In this document: positions 1 through 7,714 of the stretch, piece by piece | Position numbering within the stretch: the stretch's first letter is position 1 | How the letters are laid out: the number at the start of each line of letters is the position of its first letter | Assembly (NCBI GenBank): GCA_964557545.1 | Contig: CAZLAK010000024.1 | Coordinates: forward strand, 1-28,902 | Source: CAZLAK01 sp964557545 | GTDB lineage: Bacteria > Bacillota > Desulfotomaculia > Desulfotomaculales > Pelotomaculaceae | DNA length: 28,902 nt | Reading direction: 5' to 3' | Notes under the pieces: model-generated | The model's input: only the letters and a program-made list of their open reading frames with translations | Told to the model about the DNA's origin: nothing | The model's database searches: none | Program-made: the position numbers and the translations under genes

Positions 1-158
1 ATAATACTGTCCCAACTACAATCGCCAAGTACAATTTTAGCTTTACCTGCAGTATTAGAAGGTGCTTTACTGTTACCGCAGCCACAAATTGCAGCAAACA
101 TAAACAAGATAACCACTCCAAAAAGTATTCGCATGTGCCACTTACCCAGAAAACTCAT
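1..158 (-). CDS. Glycine betaine-type ABC transporter substrate-binding lipoprotein, N-terminus only
   Basis: About 52 N-terminal codons are visible; the gene runs off the left edge. The ATG at 158 has a strong AAGGAGG site upstream (about 163-171). The protein begins with a basic stretch (K6, R10), a hydrophobic core and a cysteine-rich lipobox region (AAICGC), as expected of a membrane-anchored binding protein of a Gram-positive. Just after the anchor comes KIVLGDCSWDSI, which resembles the first beta strand of the OpuAC/ProX family, where a conserved Trp helps form the betaine cage. It would capture glycine betaine or a related quaternary amine for an ABC importer. The context fits: the next gene, divergent at 1034, resembles BusR, the known repressor of betaine uptake. 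Family assignment rests on a short segment; other periplasmic binding proteins are possible. Confidence 0.65.
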   Translation of the reverse strand, partial: MSFLGKWHMRILFGVVILFMFAAICGCGNSKAPSNTAGKAKIVLGDCSWDSI

Positions 159-874
159 ATTTACCCCTCCTTATCTTTCAATTAATTTACCGGTTTTTTT
201 ATGTTTTGGTAGATATCTCTAAAAATTTATTTTTGGGACCTCATCCCTCACTCCCAGCGAAAAAGATAACAATTACATGCGTACCATAACAGATAAGAAA
301 CTCATAAATTTCAGAACACCGGCAATTAAGTCCTTTTATGTGAAAAAAATTTTTTTCTGTGGCGCCAGAGGTCCTTTAGCGGTGCAATGTTAGAATGGAA
401 AGTCGCTTGCGGGGTAACTGTCAAGATTGCAAATGACATTTTGAGAAATATTTGCAACAAAGACTTATTAGCAATATTTAGGGGAGCAACTCCATGCTCA
501 GCCTCATAAATATATTTAAGCCTTTTTGGATTAGGTCGTTCTGTTGTTGCCGGTGAGAATCTTTACTTCTCCGGCTAAAGGTTCTGTTTTCCATGTATAT
601 TATAAGTCATAAACAAATAACTGACAACCACTTATTATTAAAAAAGTTGTTACTTGTTACCAAAAAAGACCAGGTAAACATCTGAGGCATCCTATACTTT
701 AAAGCTGCTAGAGAAAATAAAACAAATTGAAAATAGAGTATGCCGGGTAAAATCTTTGTTAGAAGTTCATGCATTAAAAATATTGATATTAAATGTATAT
801 ATTGGAAACTAAGATTAATTGTCCAAAATTGAAGGATCAAGCTACATTTATTTGAGTGCAAATGACAAAAATAA
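159..874. other. Long AT-rich intergenic region without a recognisable gene
   Basis: About 720 bases between the betaine-binding-protein start and the hairpin before the BusR-like gene. Open frames on either strand lack family likeness and ribosome sites. Weak structures are visible: a GCCGG/CCGGC hairpin at 549-575 with a two-base bulge, and GCAAAT/ATTTGC arms near 431-460. A 15-codon frame at 494-541 with a GGGGAG upstream precedes the first hairpin; this could be a leader peptide but nothing supports translation. The region must hold the promoter of the minus-strand transporter gene and possibly BusR operators. Confidence 0.5.
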
Positions 875-941
875 ACCGGGTATTGATTTGAACCAACATT
901 AATAATAAAATTAGTTCAAAATACTCATTCCCGGTGTTTTT
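875..941 (+). terminator. Large imperfect hairpin with T-run, terminator-like
   Basis: ACCGGG at 875-880 pairs with CCCGGT at 930-935, GTATT (880-884) with AATAC (920-924), and TTTGAAC (887-893) with GTTCAAA (914-920), with small bulges. A T-run follows at 936-941, and the other side is A-rich (TTTATTTTTG on the minus strand), so it could terminate in both directions. No gene is visible immediately upstream on either side, so it may be a leftover terminator or an insulator between the divergent units. Confidence 0.45.
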
Positions 942-950
942 ACATTAATT

Positions 951-998
951 TTGGAATAATTTAATTAAGTCAAGTATTCTAGTGGTTAAGTATTACTT
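951..998 (+). promoter_or_regulatory. Candidate promoter and palindrome ahead of the BusR-like gene
   Basis: TTGGAA (951-956) and TATTCT (975-980) are separated by 18 bases, a plausible sigma-A promoter. Just downstream, near the expected start of transcription, AAGTATTACTT (988-998) is a perfect palindrome around its central base, and AAGTATT also occurs at 972-978. It could be a site for autoregulation by the BusR-like protein. No motif comparison was possible. Confidence 0.4.
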
Positions 999-1033
999 AT
1001 ATGATTGATCTTTATTGAGGAAGGAGAGCTCTG

Positions 1034-1717
1034 TTGTTGAAAACGACAATTTTGTCCGGTCACGGTAATGGTAAGGTCGAAAGTAAAAACGTTTTTCCTG
1101 GCGGTTATAAGCTGGCCCGCTACGAAAAAATAGCTGTAGAAATCGCCGAAAAAATTGTGAGAAAAGAATACAGGCCCGGCGAAAAACTCTACGGGCGCTC
1201 AACCCTTGCCGGCCAGTACAACGTTTCACCGGAAACCGTAAGGAGAGCCGTGGCCTTGCTGCAGAGCGTTAATGTTGTAGTGGTGGAGCCGGGGCGGGGC
1301 ATTATTATCGGTTCTAGAGAAGCTGCGGCAGAATTTTTAAGAGAGTTTGAAGCAAGGCGCCACCTGGAGGAAATGAGAAACCGCATAAACACTCTAGTGG
1401 AGGAAAGGAACAGGATAAACCGGGAAATAGATGAGATTTTAGGGGAACTCATATCTTACACCGTCAAGATGACAGGCAGGCTGTATAAAATTGAGGAAGC
1501 AGAAGTAGAAGAAGGTTCCTTCTTAGTAGGCAAAAGCCTGACTTCAGCCGGTTTTAGGAGCAGCACCGGCGCCACCGTGCTGGCTATGGTCAGAGATGGA
1601 AAGGAAATTTTTTCACCGGATGTAACGATGGAAATAAAAGCCGGAGACATTTTGGTTTTTGTGGGACTGCCTGACAGCAAGAGCAGAGTGGAGGAAATGA
1701 CCAAGCGCAGGGATTAA
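1034..1717 (+). CDS. busR: BusR-like transcriptional regulator (GntR winged helix, coiled coil, RCK_C/TrkA-C domain)
   Basis: 227 residues. A GntR-type winged helix covers about residues 30-95 (recognition helix around SPETVRRAV), a charged helix likely to form a coiled coil covers 105-140, and an RCK_C domain covers 148-222. This order is that of BusR from lactococci and streptococci, where c-di-AMP bound to the RCK_C domain strengthens repression of the BusA/OpuA betaine importer. The neighbour at 158, on the opposite strand, appears to be a betaine-binding lipoprotein, which supports the same job here. Start is TTG 1034 (or TTG 1037) because GAGGAAGGAG ends 7 bases upstream. The first ~22 residues look like an extension relative to the winged helix. 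c-di-AMP binding is inferred from architecture, not seen. The gene ends at a strong terminator. Confidence 0.75.
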   Translation: MLKTTILSGHGNGKVESKNVFPGGYKLARYEKIAVEIAEKIVRKEYRPGEKLYGRSTLAGQYNVSPETVRRAVALLQSVNVVVVEPGRGIIIGSREAAAEFLREFEARRHLEEMRNRINTLVEERNRINREIDEILGELISYTVKMTGRLYKIEEAEVEEGSFLVGKSLTSAGFRSSTGATVLAMVRDGKEIFSPDVTMEIKAGDILVFVGLPDSKSRVEEMTKRRD

Positions 1718-1732
1718 AAATATAGGCTTAAG

Positions 1733-1761
1733 CGGCAAAGTTGTTTTTGCCGTTTTTTTTT
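1733..1761 (+). terminator. Rho-independent terminator of the BusR-like gene
   Basis: CGGCAAA (1733-1739) pairs with TTTGCCG (1746-1752) around a six-base loop and is followed by nine T residues (1753-1761), 16 bases after the stop codon. Confidence 0.85.
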
Positions 1762-1770
1762 GTTCTTTTA

Positions 1771-1977
1771 TCAGTTTACATTTTTATTTTCTTTGAAATC
1801 GCATTTTTTGTAGTATTCGACTAGGCAGCGGTCTATTTTTTTGCTGATTTCTAAAATAACTTCTTTGCTTGAGTTGTTTTTATAAGCATTATACAGGTTC
1901 TCTCTCAGTTCTTCGATTTTTTTCTTTGTAGAAAAAGGTGTTTTGTCCACGTATGTTTTACACCTGCTTTCTGACAC
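1771..1977 (-). CDS. Spo0E-like aspartyl-phosphate phosphatase
   Basis: Up to 68 residues, typical of the Spo0E family, whose members are small two-helix proteins that dephosphorylate Spo0A~P and so delay sporulation. The core (about residues 20-58) reads as a helix, IEELRENLYNAY, a short turn, then ISKKIDRCLVEYYKK. ISKKID takes the place of the family signature S-x-x-L-D, with Asp preserved. Two GTG starts are possible: 1977, which has no clear ribosome site, and 1950, which has AGGTG ten bases upstream and gives about 59 residues. A consensus promoter lies just upstream (2008-2036). It points to an endospore former. The AT content is higher than in most neighbours. Confidence 0.7.
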   Translation of the reverse strand: MSESRCKTYVDKTPFSTKKKIEELRENLYNAYKNNSSKEVILEISKKIDRCLVEYYKKCDFKENKNVN

Positions 1978-2007
1978 AGAATTACTTATTAACCATTATT
2001 TGAGCAT

Positions 2008-2036
2008 ATTATAACACAGCTTAGGCTGTTTGCCAA
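2008..2036 (-). promoter_or_regulatory. Consensus promoter of the Spo0E-like gene with internal palindrome
   Basis: Read on the minus strand: TTGGCA (2036-2031), a 17-base spacer, and TATAAT (2013-2008). The spacer holds an inverted repeat, ACAGC-4-GCTGT (2016-2029 on the plus strand), ideally placed for a repressor. The adjacent XRE regulator (2119) is an obvious candidate ligand, but this is inference. Confidence 0.7.
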
Positions 2037-2118
2037 TAATAAATGTCGGCTACTAGCACATTTTTATTTTTATTCTGAGGGGGTAAGCTTAAATGTAAAG
2101 CAGGAGTGGAGTAGAAAA

Positions 2119-2514
2119 GTGAAGGAAAAGGTTGAAATAAACAGAAGAGCTATAGGCCAGAGAATCCGTCAGGAAAGAGAAAAACTGGGTCTTTCGCGAG
2201 AAGAGCTGGCCGAGATTACCGGTTTTTCGGAGTATTACCTCGGCCAGCTGGAACGCGGTGAAAGGCAGATGAGCCTCCCTGCTTTAATTACAATTGCCAA
2301 AAGCCTTCACATATCTCTTGATTATCTGGTTTGGGGAACAGCAAGGAAGGTATCGGCCGGTTATGTCTGTGAAGGCGGTGAGTCATACATTGATCACAGG
2401 AGTAGGGATTGGGATGAAATAAAAAACATTCTTACGAGGTGTTCGGCGGAAGAGTTAAAGTTGTTTAAAAAAATAGCAAAAGTTATTCTCCCTTATCTTA
2501 AAGGGAATAATTAA
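2119..2514 (+). CDS. XRE-family transcriptional regulator (SinR/HTH_3 type)
   Basis: 131 residues. Residues 12-67 form a classic lambda-repressor-like helix-turn-helix (IGQRIRQEREKLGLSREELAEITG, then a recognition helix around SEYYLGQLERGER, then LISLDYLVWG-like closing helix). The C-terminal part (70-131) has no recognisable ligand domain and ends in a helical LFKKIAKVILPYL segment that may serve for oligomerisation. The GTG start has AGGAGTGG ending about ten bases upstream. Targets are unknown; it faces away from the Spo0E-like gene, so control of sporulation entry (as SinR does) is possible but unproven. Its last four bases overlap the end of the convergent pseudouridine synthase. Confidence 0.8.
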   Translation: MKEKVEINRRAIGQRIRQEREKLGLSREELAEITGFSEYYLGQLERGERQMSLPALITIAKSLHISLDYLVWGTARKVSAGYVCEGGESYIDHRSRDWDEIKNILTRCSAEELKLFKKIAKVILPYLKGNN

Positions 2515-3413
2515 TTTTTCAGGGCATGCCTCAGCAGGGCTGCCATATCGGGGGGAAACGGAGCCGTTAAATCCAGAACGCTACCGTCTATGGGGTGGAG
2601 AAGCCTTACCCGCCGGCAGTGAAGGGCCTGGCGGCCTATGCCTTCGGGCCGCCCGCCGTAGAGCTCGTCACCCACCAGCGGGCAGCCAATGCTGCTGAAA
2701 TGCAGGCGGATCTGGTGTGTGCGGCCTGTTTCCAGCCAGACTCGAAGTAAAGAAAAGCCGCTTAGGCGCTTTTCCACCCGGTAGTGGGTTACTGCCCGCC
2801 GCCCGCCTGCTTGTAAGGACTGCTTTATTATACCTTTTTGGCGGGGGGCGACTGACAGGTCAATGCAGCCTTCTTCGGGGAAAGGCCGGCCGTGGACGAC
2901 GGCCAGGTATTCTTGAAAAAAGTCTTTGGTGTGCAGCATACCGGCCAGCAAAAAAGCTATGTGGGCATTTTTGGCAATCACAACCAGGCCGGAGGTGTCG
3001 CGGTCAAGTCTTGTTACGGGCCGGAAAACGGGCTCACAGCCTTCACTTTGCAGCCGGTATACTACGGCATTGGCCAATGTGCCGAAAGGCTCCCGTTTAA
3101 CGGGGTGTACCAGCATCCCGGCCGGCTTGTTTACGACCAAAAGGCAGGAGTCTTCGTAAGCTATGTCTAAAGGTATGGGCTGCGGCTCTGCTGAAGGCGG
3201 CTTTATTTCATTTTGACCGGTTGTAAGAACCGCACGCACTTCGTCCCCTTCTGAAAGCCGCGTTTTGTAATGCGCCGGCCGGCCGTTTAGGGTTACTGCT
3301 CTTTTTTGTTTTAGACGGCGCAGCGTATGGCGGGAAAGTCCAAAAACTTGCCGCAAAAAACTTTCTAATGTGCGGCCTGCTTCTTCACTTTTTACCCGGC
3401 CGTACAGCTCCAA
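2511..3413 (-). CDS. RluA-family RNA pseudouridine synthase
   Basis: 300 residues. An S4 RNA-binding domain (about residues 10-65, with LSRHTLRRLKQKRAVTLNG) precedes the RluA catalytic domain. The motif RLDRDTSGLV at 135-144 carries the catalytic Asp137; further family blocks are VVNKPAGMLVHP (93-104) and the ETGRTHQIRLH stretch in the C-terminal third. It isomerises specific uridines in rRNA or tRNA; the exact site cannot be told, although the S4+RluA architecture is that of RluC/RluD and Bacillus YlyB/YjbO. The TTG start has CTGGAGG nine bases upstream. It converges on the XRE gene with a 4-base overlap and no terminator between them. Confidence 0.88.
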   Translation of the reverse strand: MELYGRVKSEEAGRTLESFLRQVFGLSRHTLRRLKQKRAVTLNGRPAHYKTRLSEGDEVRAVLTTGQNEIKPPSAEPQPIPLDIAYEDSCLLVVNKPAGMLVHPVKREPFGTLANAVVYRLQSEGCEPVFRPVTRLDRDTSGLVVIAKNAHIAFLLAGMLHTKDFFQEYLAVVHGRPFPEEGCIDLSVAPRQKGIIKQSLQAGGRRAVTHYRVEKRLSGFSLLRVWLETGRTHQIRLHFSSIGCPLVGDELYGGRPEGIGRQALHCRRVRLLHPIDGSVLDLTAPFPPDMAALLRHALKN

Positions 3414-3667
3414 TTTTTGTGCCTCCAGGACTCTCAGGTAAGCTTGTTGCCTTTTTTCTTTTATGACCTGATTACATTATAAATTATAAATTGTCTTGGA
3501 TGGGTTTATAAAATAAAACAGTTTGGCAAGCAAAAATCTTTTGGTCGCATTTGTTTTATTAAGCCTGTATTTTAGGCCTATATTTTCCGCTGGTTCTAGT
3601 GTCTTTAGCCAAAGGGGTGGATTCAGCATATTATGTTTAAGGTAAAGAAAAGTAAAATCCACGGAAA

Positions 3668-3696
3668 TTGACAAGCAAAGGGGCGGAGGCTATAAT
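3668..3696 (+). promoter_or_regulatory. Consensus sigma-A promoter of glmM(-glmS)
   Basis: TTGACA (3668-3673), exactly 17 bases, TATAAT (3691-3696). Transcription should begin near 3703, which excludes any glmM start before that point. The 250 bases upstream hold no gene; an AATAAAACA/TGTTTTATT inverted repeat lies at 3512-3560. Confidence 0.85.
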
Positions 3697-3735
3697 AATT
3701 TGAGATTTTTGTGTGGAAAGGGGTATATTTTTCCC

Positions 3736-5088
3736 GTGGGAGTGATGTTCGGCACCGACGGGGTCAGGGGAGTAGCCAACCGTGATTTAACACCTCTTCT
3801 GGCCTTTAAGCTGGGGAGGGCAAGTGCCCACCTCCTTGCCCGTAGCGGCACTGGTGATTGTATAGTAATAGGCCGCGACACGCGCGCCTCCGGCGACATG
3901 CTGGAAGCCGCTTTAATTGCCGGAATTTGTTCGGCGGGAGTAAACGTGCTGAAAGCCGGTGTTATGCCCACGCCGGCCATTGCTTACCTCACTAAAGAAC
4001 TGGGGGCCGCGGCAGGTGTGGTTATATCGGCTTCCCACAACCCCGTAGAAGATAACGGCATCAAGTTTTTTGGTCCCAGCGGCTACAAGCTCCCGGACGA
4101 GACAGAGGCGGAAATAGAAGCCCTGGTGATAGACGACTGTGCCGGTGTGCCCAGCCCCACAGGCGGCGGGGTGGGCCGTGCCCGTGAAGCAGCAGACGCT
4201 GCTGACCGCTACGTCCGCTTTGCCCTCTCTACGGTAAATGTGAGCTTGGAAGGTTTAAAAGTGGTGGTTGACTGCGCCAACGGCGCTGCCTATCAGGTCG
4301 CCCCCCGGGTTTTGAGAGAGTTGGGCGCCACGGTTTACCCCATCTTTGACCGCCCCGACGGGGTGAACATTAACTGCAAGTGCGGCTCCACCCACCCGCA
4401 GGCGCTCATGAAAGCCGTGGTGGAATACGGTGCCGATGTGGGCCTAGCCCACGACGGCGATGCCGACCGCGTGCTGGCCGTGGACGCCGAAGGCAGGCTG
4501 GTGGACGGCGACCAGATCATGGTTATCTGCGCCCGGCATTTAAAGAGCAAGGGGCTTTTGGCCAACAATACAGTTGTAGTTACGGTCATGAGCAACCTCG
4601 GCCTGCACCTGGCCATGCGGGAGTCCGGCATTGGGGTGGTGGAGACCAAGGTGGGCGACCGCTACGTGCTGGAAGAACTGCTGCGCAACGGCGCCCGCTT
4701 TGGGGGCGAACAGTCGGGCCACATCATTTTCTTAGAGCACAGCCCTACCGGCGACGGTATCCTCACCGCCCTGCAGCTGCTGTCCGTTATGGTGGAAAGC
4801 GGCCGCTCTCTGGCTGAACTGGCTTCCCAAATGGAGCGCTTTCCCCAGCTGTTGGAAAATGTTCCCGTCATGGACAAGAAAAAAGTCATGGAAAGCGAAC
4901 TCCTGGCGGCAGCTGTGGCGGAGGAAGAGGCCAGGCTGGGCGGCAGCGGCCGTATCCTGGTCCGGCCTTCGGGCACTGAGCCGTTGGTGCGGGTAATGGT
5001 CGAGGGAAAAGAGCTTCCTCTTTTGCAGGAGATTGTTAAAAGATTGGCGAATGTAATTATGGAAATAGACCGCGCTGGGGGTGATTAA
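3736..5088 (+). CDS. glmM: Phosphoglucosamine mutase GlmM
   Basis: 450 residues, the normal length. GlmM converts glucosamine-6-phosphate to glucosamine-1-phosphate on the way to UDP-GlcNAc for peptidoglycan. The phosphoserine loop ISASHNP carries the active Ser100; the metal loop DGDADR is at 240-245; the C-terminal phosphate-binding RPSGTEP is at 410-416. The start is placed at GTG 3736 because the resulting VGVMFGTDGVRG has the same spacing as the usual MGKLFGTDGVRG, and AAAGGGG lies 12 bases upstream; ATG 3745 is the alternative. A longer frame from 3700 would begin before the predicted transcription start. It is followed by the glmS ribozyme and glmS, so product and precursor enzymes are probably cotranscribed. 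Confidence 0.95.
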   Translation: MGVMFGTDGVRGVANRDLTPLLAFKLGRASAHLLARSGTGDCIVIGRDTRASGDMLEAALIAGICSAGVNVLKAGVMPTPAIAYLTKELGAAAGVVISASHNPVEDNGIKFFGPSGYKLPDETEAEIEALVIDDCAGVPSPTGGGVGRAREAADAADRYVRFALSTVNVSLEGLKVVVDCANGAAYQVAPRVLRELGATVYPIFDRPDGVNINCKCGSTHPQALMKAVVEYGADVGLAHDGDADRVLAVDAEGRLVDGDQIMVICARHLKSKGLLANNTVVVTVMSNLGLHLAMRESGIGVVETKVGDRYVLEELLRNGARFGGEQSGHIIFLEHSPTGDGILTALQLLSVMVESGRSLAELASQMERFPQLLENVPVMDKKKVMESELLAAAVAEEEARLGGSGRILVRPSGTEPLVRVMVEGKELPLLQEIVKRLANVIMEIDRAGGD

Positions 5089-5142
5089 AGGGTAAAATTA
5101 AAGTAAGGGGTTATTAAAGCTAATGATAAAAACCACAACTGA

Positions 5143-5290
5143 ATAGTCAAGCGCCAGAACCCGCCGCTTTTGGCCGGCGGGTTGACGAGGAGGGGGTTAA
5201 TCGAATTTTTCGGCGGGTGCCCCCCGGTCCGGCCGGACCGTTAAAGGCATCACAAAACCGCCGGGCAACCGGCGGGACAAAAGTGCCGGC
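5143..5290 (+). ncRNA. glmS ribozyme: glmS ribozyme (GlcN6P-activated self-cleaving riboswitch)
   Basis: The core matches the known glmS ribozyme: AGCGCCAGAAC at the cleavage site (between A5150 and G5151), then TTGACGAGG, GGGTTAATCGA, TTTTTCGGCGGGTGCC. Helices can be drawn: P1 from AACCCGCCG (5158-5166) with CGGCGGGTT (5175-5183); GGTCC/GGACC around 5226-5239; an outer GGCA/TGCC pair (5246-5249 with 5284-5287) enclosing CCGGCGG-type hairpin 5258-5275 closed by a GCAA tetraloop. It sits about 130 bases upstream of the glmS start, as in other Firmicutes. Glucosamine-6-phosphate acts as a cofactor for cleavage, which destabilises the glmS message and so gives feedback on the enzyme's own product. 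Confidence 0.96.
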
Positions 5291-5418
5291 GGCCATGACG
5301 GGCGGCAAGTGCCTTAAAGAGGTGTACTATTGCCTTTTTAAAGTGAAAAAATTTTTGCCAGAGACCGTGCTGCGGCCTTGTCGTGCACGGCATTTTCGTT
5401 TTGGGAGGTAATTTTTCC

Positions 5419-7254
5419 ATGTGCGGGATTGTTGGATATATCGGCTGCCGGCCAGCCGTTTCCCTGTTAATTGAAGGTTTGGAGAAACTCGAATACCGCG
5501 GTTACGATTCGGCCGGTGTAGCCGTGCCGGCTGCTGACGGCGGCGGCATCGTCATCTTTAAAAAGGAGGGCCGTATAGAAACTCTTAAAAAGAGCTTGAA
5601 CGGCTTTTTCCCGCAGGCCAATCTGGGCATAGGCCACACGCGCTGGGCTACCCACGGCCGCCCCTCGGATGCCAACGCCCACCCGCACGCCGACTGCAGC
5701 GGGCAGTTTGCCGTGGTGCACAACGGCATCATTGAGAATTATTTAAGCTTAAAAGAGTGGCTTTCTTCGCACGGCCACGTCTTTAAGTCGGAAACCGACA
5801 CCGAAGTGCTGCCCCACCTGGTGGAGCACTTTTACCGCGGAGACCTGGTGGAGGCGGTGCGCCAGGCGGCCTCTAAACTGGAAGGTTCTTACGCCCTGGC
5901 CGTGATCAGCTCTTTAGAGCCGGATAAAGTGGTGGCCGTGCGCCAGGACAGCCCGCTGGTTATCGGTCTGGGCGAGGGCGAAAACTTTCTGGCCTCGGAC
6001 ATACCGGCCATTTTGAAGCACACCCGGCGCACCATCATTTTGGACGACGGTGAGATTGCCCTCGTGGGGGCAGACGGCGTAGCGGTTATGGACCGGCTGG
6101 GCAACAGGACCGGCAAAAAAATTGTGGAAGTCAAGTGGGAGGCAGCCCAGGCCGAAAAAGGCGGCTATGAGCATTTCATGCTAAAGGAGATCCACGAGCA
6201 GCCCAAGGCGCTCAGGGACACTTTAAGGGGACGCCTTCTGCCCGGCGGTTTGGGAGTAAAGCTGGACGAAGTTTCGCTTGACGGTGAAGGGGTGCGCCGA
6301 CTGCAGCGCATCGCAATCACTGCCTGCGGCACGGCTTACCACGCCGGCCTGGTGGGCAAATATATTATCGAAAGACTGGTGCGCATACCCGTAGAGGTGG
6401 ATATTGCCTCCGAGTTCCGCTACCGCCAGCCCGTTATCGGGCCGGAAACCCTGGTAGTGGTGATCAGCCAGTCGGGCGAGACGGCCGACACCCTAGCCGC
6501 CATGCGAGAAGCCAAGCGCCTGGGGGCCAGGGTGCTGGCGGTGACCAACGTCGTGGGCAGTTCGGCGGCCAGAGAGGCCGGCGACGTAATCTACACCTGG
6601 GCGGGGCCGGAGATTGCCGTGGCTTCCACCAAGGCTTACACTACCCAGCTCTTGACCATGTACCTGCTGGCCGTTTATCTGGCCCGGGAGCGCGGCTGCC
6701 TTTCCCCGGAGGAAGCCGGTGAGATCCTTTGGGAGATGCAGCAGCTGCCGGCCAAAGTGCAGGCCGTTTTGGACAGTGCCGGCGCCCTTAAAGAAATTGC
6801 CCAAGTGCTCGCCGCCCGCAAGGACATCTTTTACATCGGGCGGGGTCTCGATTACGCCGTGGCCCTGGAGGGATCGCTGAAATTAAAAGAGATCTCCTAC
6901 CTGCACGCCGAGGCGTACGCCGCCGGCGAGCTAAAGCACGGCACCCTGGCCCTCATCGAAGAGGGCGTGCCAGTGGTGGCCCTGGCTACTCAGGAATCCC
7001 TCTTCGACAAGATGCTGAGCAATATCCAGGAGGTTAAAGCGCGGGGTGCACACGTCATTGCCCTGGCCATGAAGGGCAGCACCGAAGTGGAAAAAGCGGC
7101 CGACCGCGTCTTCTATATTCCCAAAACATCTCAGCTTTTGGCCCCGGTGCTGGTTGCCGTGCCGCTGCAGCTGCTGGCCTACTACACGGCTGTGGCCCGC
7201 GGCTGCGATGTCGATAAACCCAGAAATCTAGCCAAGAGCGTGACGGTGGAGTAG
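5419..7254 (+). CDS. glmS: Glutamine--fructose-6-phosphate aminotransferase GlmS
   Basis: 611 residues, full length. GlmS makes glucosamine-6-phosphate from fructose-6-phosphate and glutamine. Met1 is followed by the nucleophile Cys2 (CGIVGYIG), with the glutaminase domain to about residue 240 (GHTRWATHG, HNGIIENY). Two SIS sugar-isomerase domains follow, with ITACGTAYHAG, SQSGETADT, and the C-terminal DKPRNLAKSVTVE. ATG 5419 is chosen because it gives the mature Cys and has GGGAGG ten bases upstream; an upstream in-frame extension would bury the nucleophile. It is regulated by the ribozyme in its leader. No internal damage is seen. Confidence 0.97.
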   Translation: MCGIVGYIGCRPAVSLLIEGLEKLEYRGYDSAGVAVPAADGGGIVIFKKEGRIETLKKSLNGFFPQANLGIGHTRWATHGRPSDANAHPHADCSGQFAVVHNGIIENYLSLKEWLSSHGHVFKSETDTEVLPHLVEHFYRGDLVEAVRQAASKLEGSYALAVISSLEPDKVVAVRQDSPLVIGLGEGENFLASDIPAILKHTRRTIILDDGEIALVGADGVAVMDRLGNRTGKKIVEVKWEAAQAEKGGYEHFMLKEIHEQPKALRDTLRGRLLPGGLGVKLDEVSLDGEGVRRLQRIAITACGTAYHAGLVGKYIIERLVRIPVEVDIASEFRYRQPVIGPETLVVVISQSGETADTLAAMREAKRLGARVLAVTNVVGSSAAREAGDVIYTWAGPEIAVASTKAYTTQLLTMYLLAVYLARERGCLSPEEAGEILWEMQQLPAKVQAVLDSAGALKEIAQVLAARKDIFYIGRGLDYAVALEGSLKLKEISYLHAEAYAAGELKHGTLALIEEGVPVVALATQESLFDKMLSNIQEVKARGAHVIALAMKGSTEVEKAADRVFYIPKTSQLLAPVLVAVPLQLLAYYTAVARGCDVDKPRNLAKSVTVE

Positions 7255-7259
7255 TGAGA

Positions 7260-7665
7260 ATGATGAAAAAAACCGTAGCCTTTGTCTGCGTGCACAACTC
7301 CTGCCGCTCTCAGATGGCTGAAGCTTGGGCCAAAAAGTTGGGCGCTGAAGTGCTGGAGGCCTATTCTGCTGGCACAGAAAGTTGCCCTGAAGTTAACCCC
7401 CTGGCGGTTGAGGTAATGGAAGAGGCCGGCGTCAGCATGAGCGGCTACCGCCCCAAGCTCTTAAACGAACTGCCTGCTAAACATAGATATTCTAATAACT
7501 ATGGGGTGCAATGTGGAGTGTCCGCACCTGCCTTGTGGTAATAGGGAAGATTGGGGGATCGATGACCCTTTGGGCGGACCTCTAGATGATTACAGGAAGA
7601 CAAGAGATATTATAAAGAAAAAAGTAGAAGAACTGGTGAAAAGACAAAAAAACAACTTGGCTTGA
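7260..7665 (+). pseudogene. arsC: Thioredoxin-type arsenate reductase ArsC, one-base frameshift
   Basis: The frame from ATG 7260 encodes a low-molecular-weight-phosphatase fold with the P-loop CVHNSCRS (first Cys catalytic). After LNELPAK the frame is lost at about 7482. Skipping one base (C7482) restores the rest of the family: IDILITMGCNVECPHLPCGN, EDWGIDDPLGGPLDDYRKTRDI, to a TGA at 7663. The two resolving cysteines used in the Cys relay (MGC and the ECPHLPC block) are in this second part, so the unshifted product would be inactive. Whole length, about 134 residues, is normal. The start lies 6 bases after the glmS stop, with GGTGGAG about 8 bases upstream. It would reduce arsenate to arsenite. 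Either decay or a sequencing error. Confidence 0.85.
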
Positions 7666-7714
7666 GGTAAGAAACTATTAAAGTATAAGAATTTTTTTGG
7701 CTAGAGGAGGTATT

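Noticed and set aside
494..541. 15-codon leader-peptide-like frame before a GCCGG hairpin
   Set aside because: No downstream gene on the plus strand that it could control, and the hairpin lacks a T-run.
607..861. 84-codon minus-strand open frame upstream of busR
   Set aside because: No ribosome site, no domain, AT-rich composition expected of intergenic DNA.
3700..3735. Longer N-terminus for glmM
   Set aside because: It would start before the transcription start implied by the promoter at 3668-3696, and homologous GlmM proteins start near GTG 3736.
5383..5418. Upstream extension of GlmS
   Set aside because: The mature enzyme needs Cys directly after Met; ATG 5419 provides this and has its own ribosome site.
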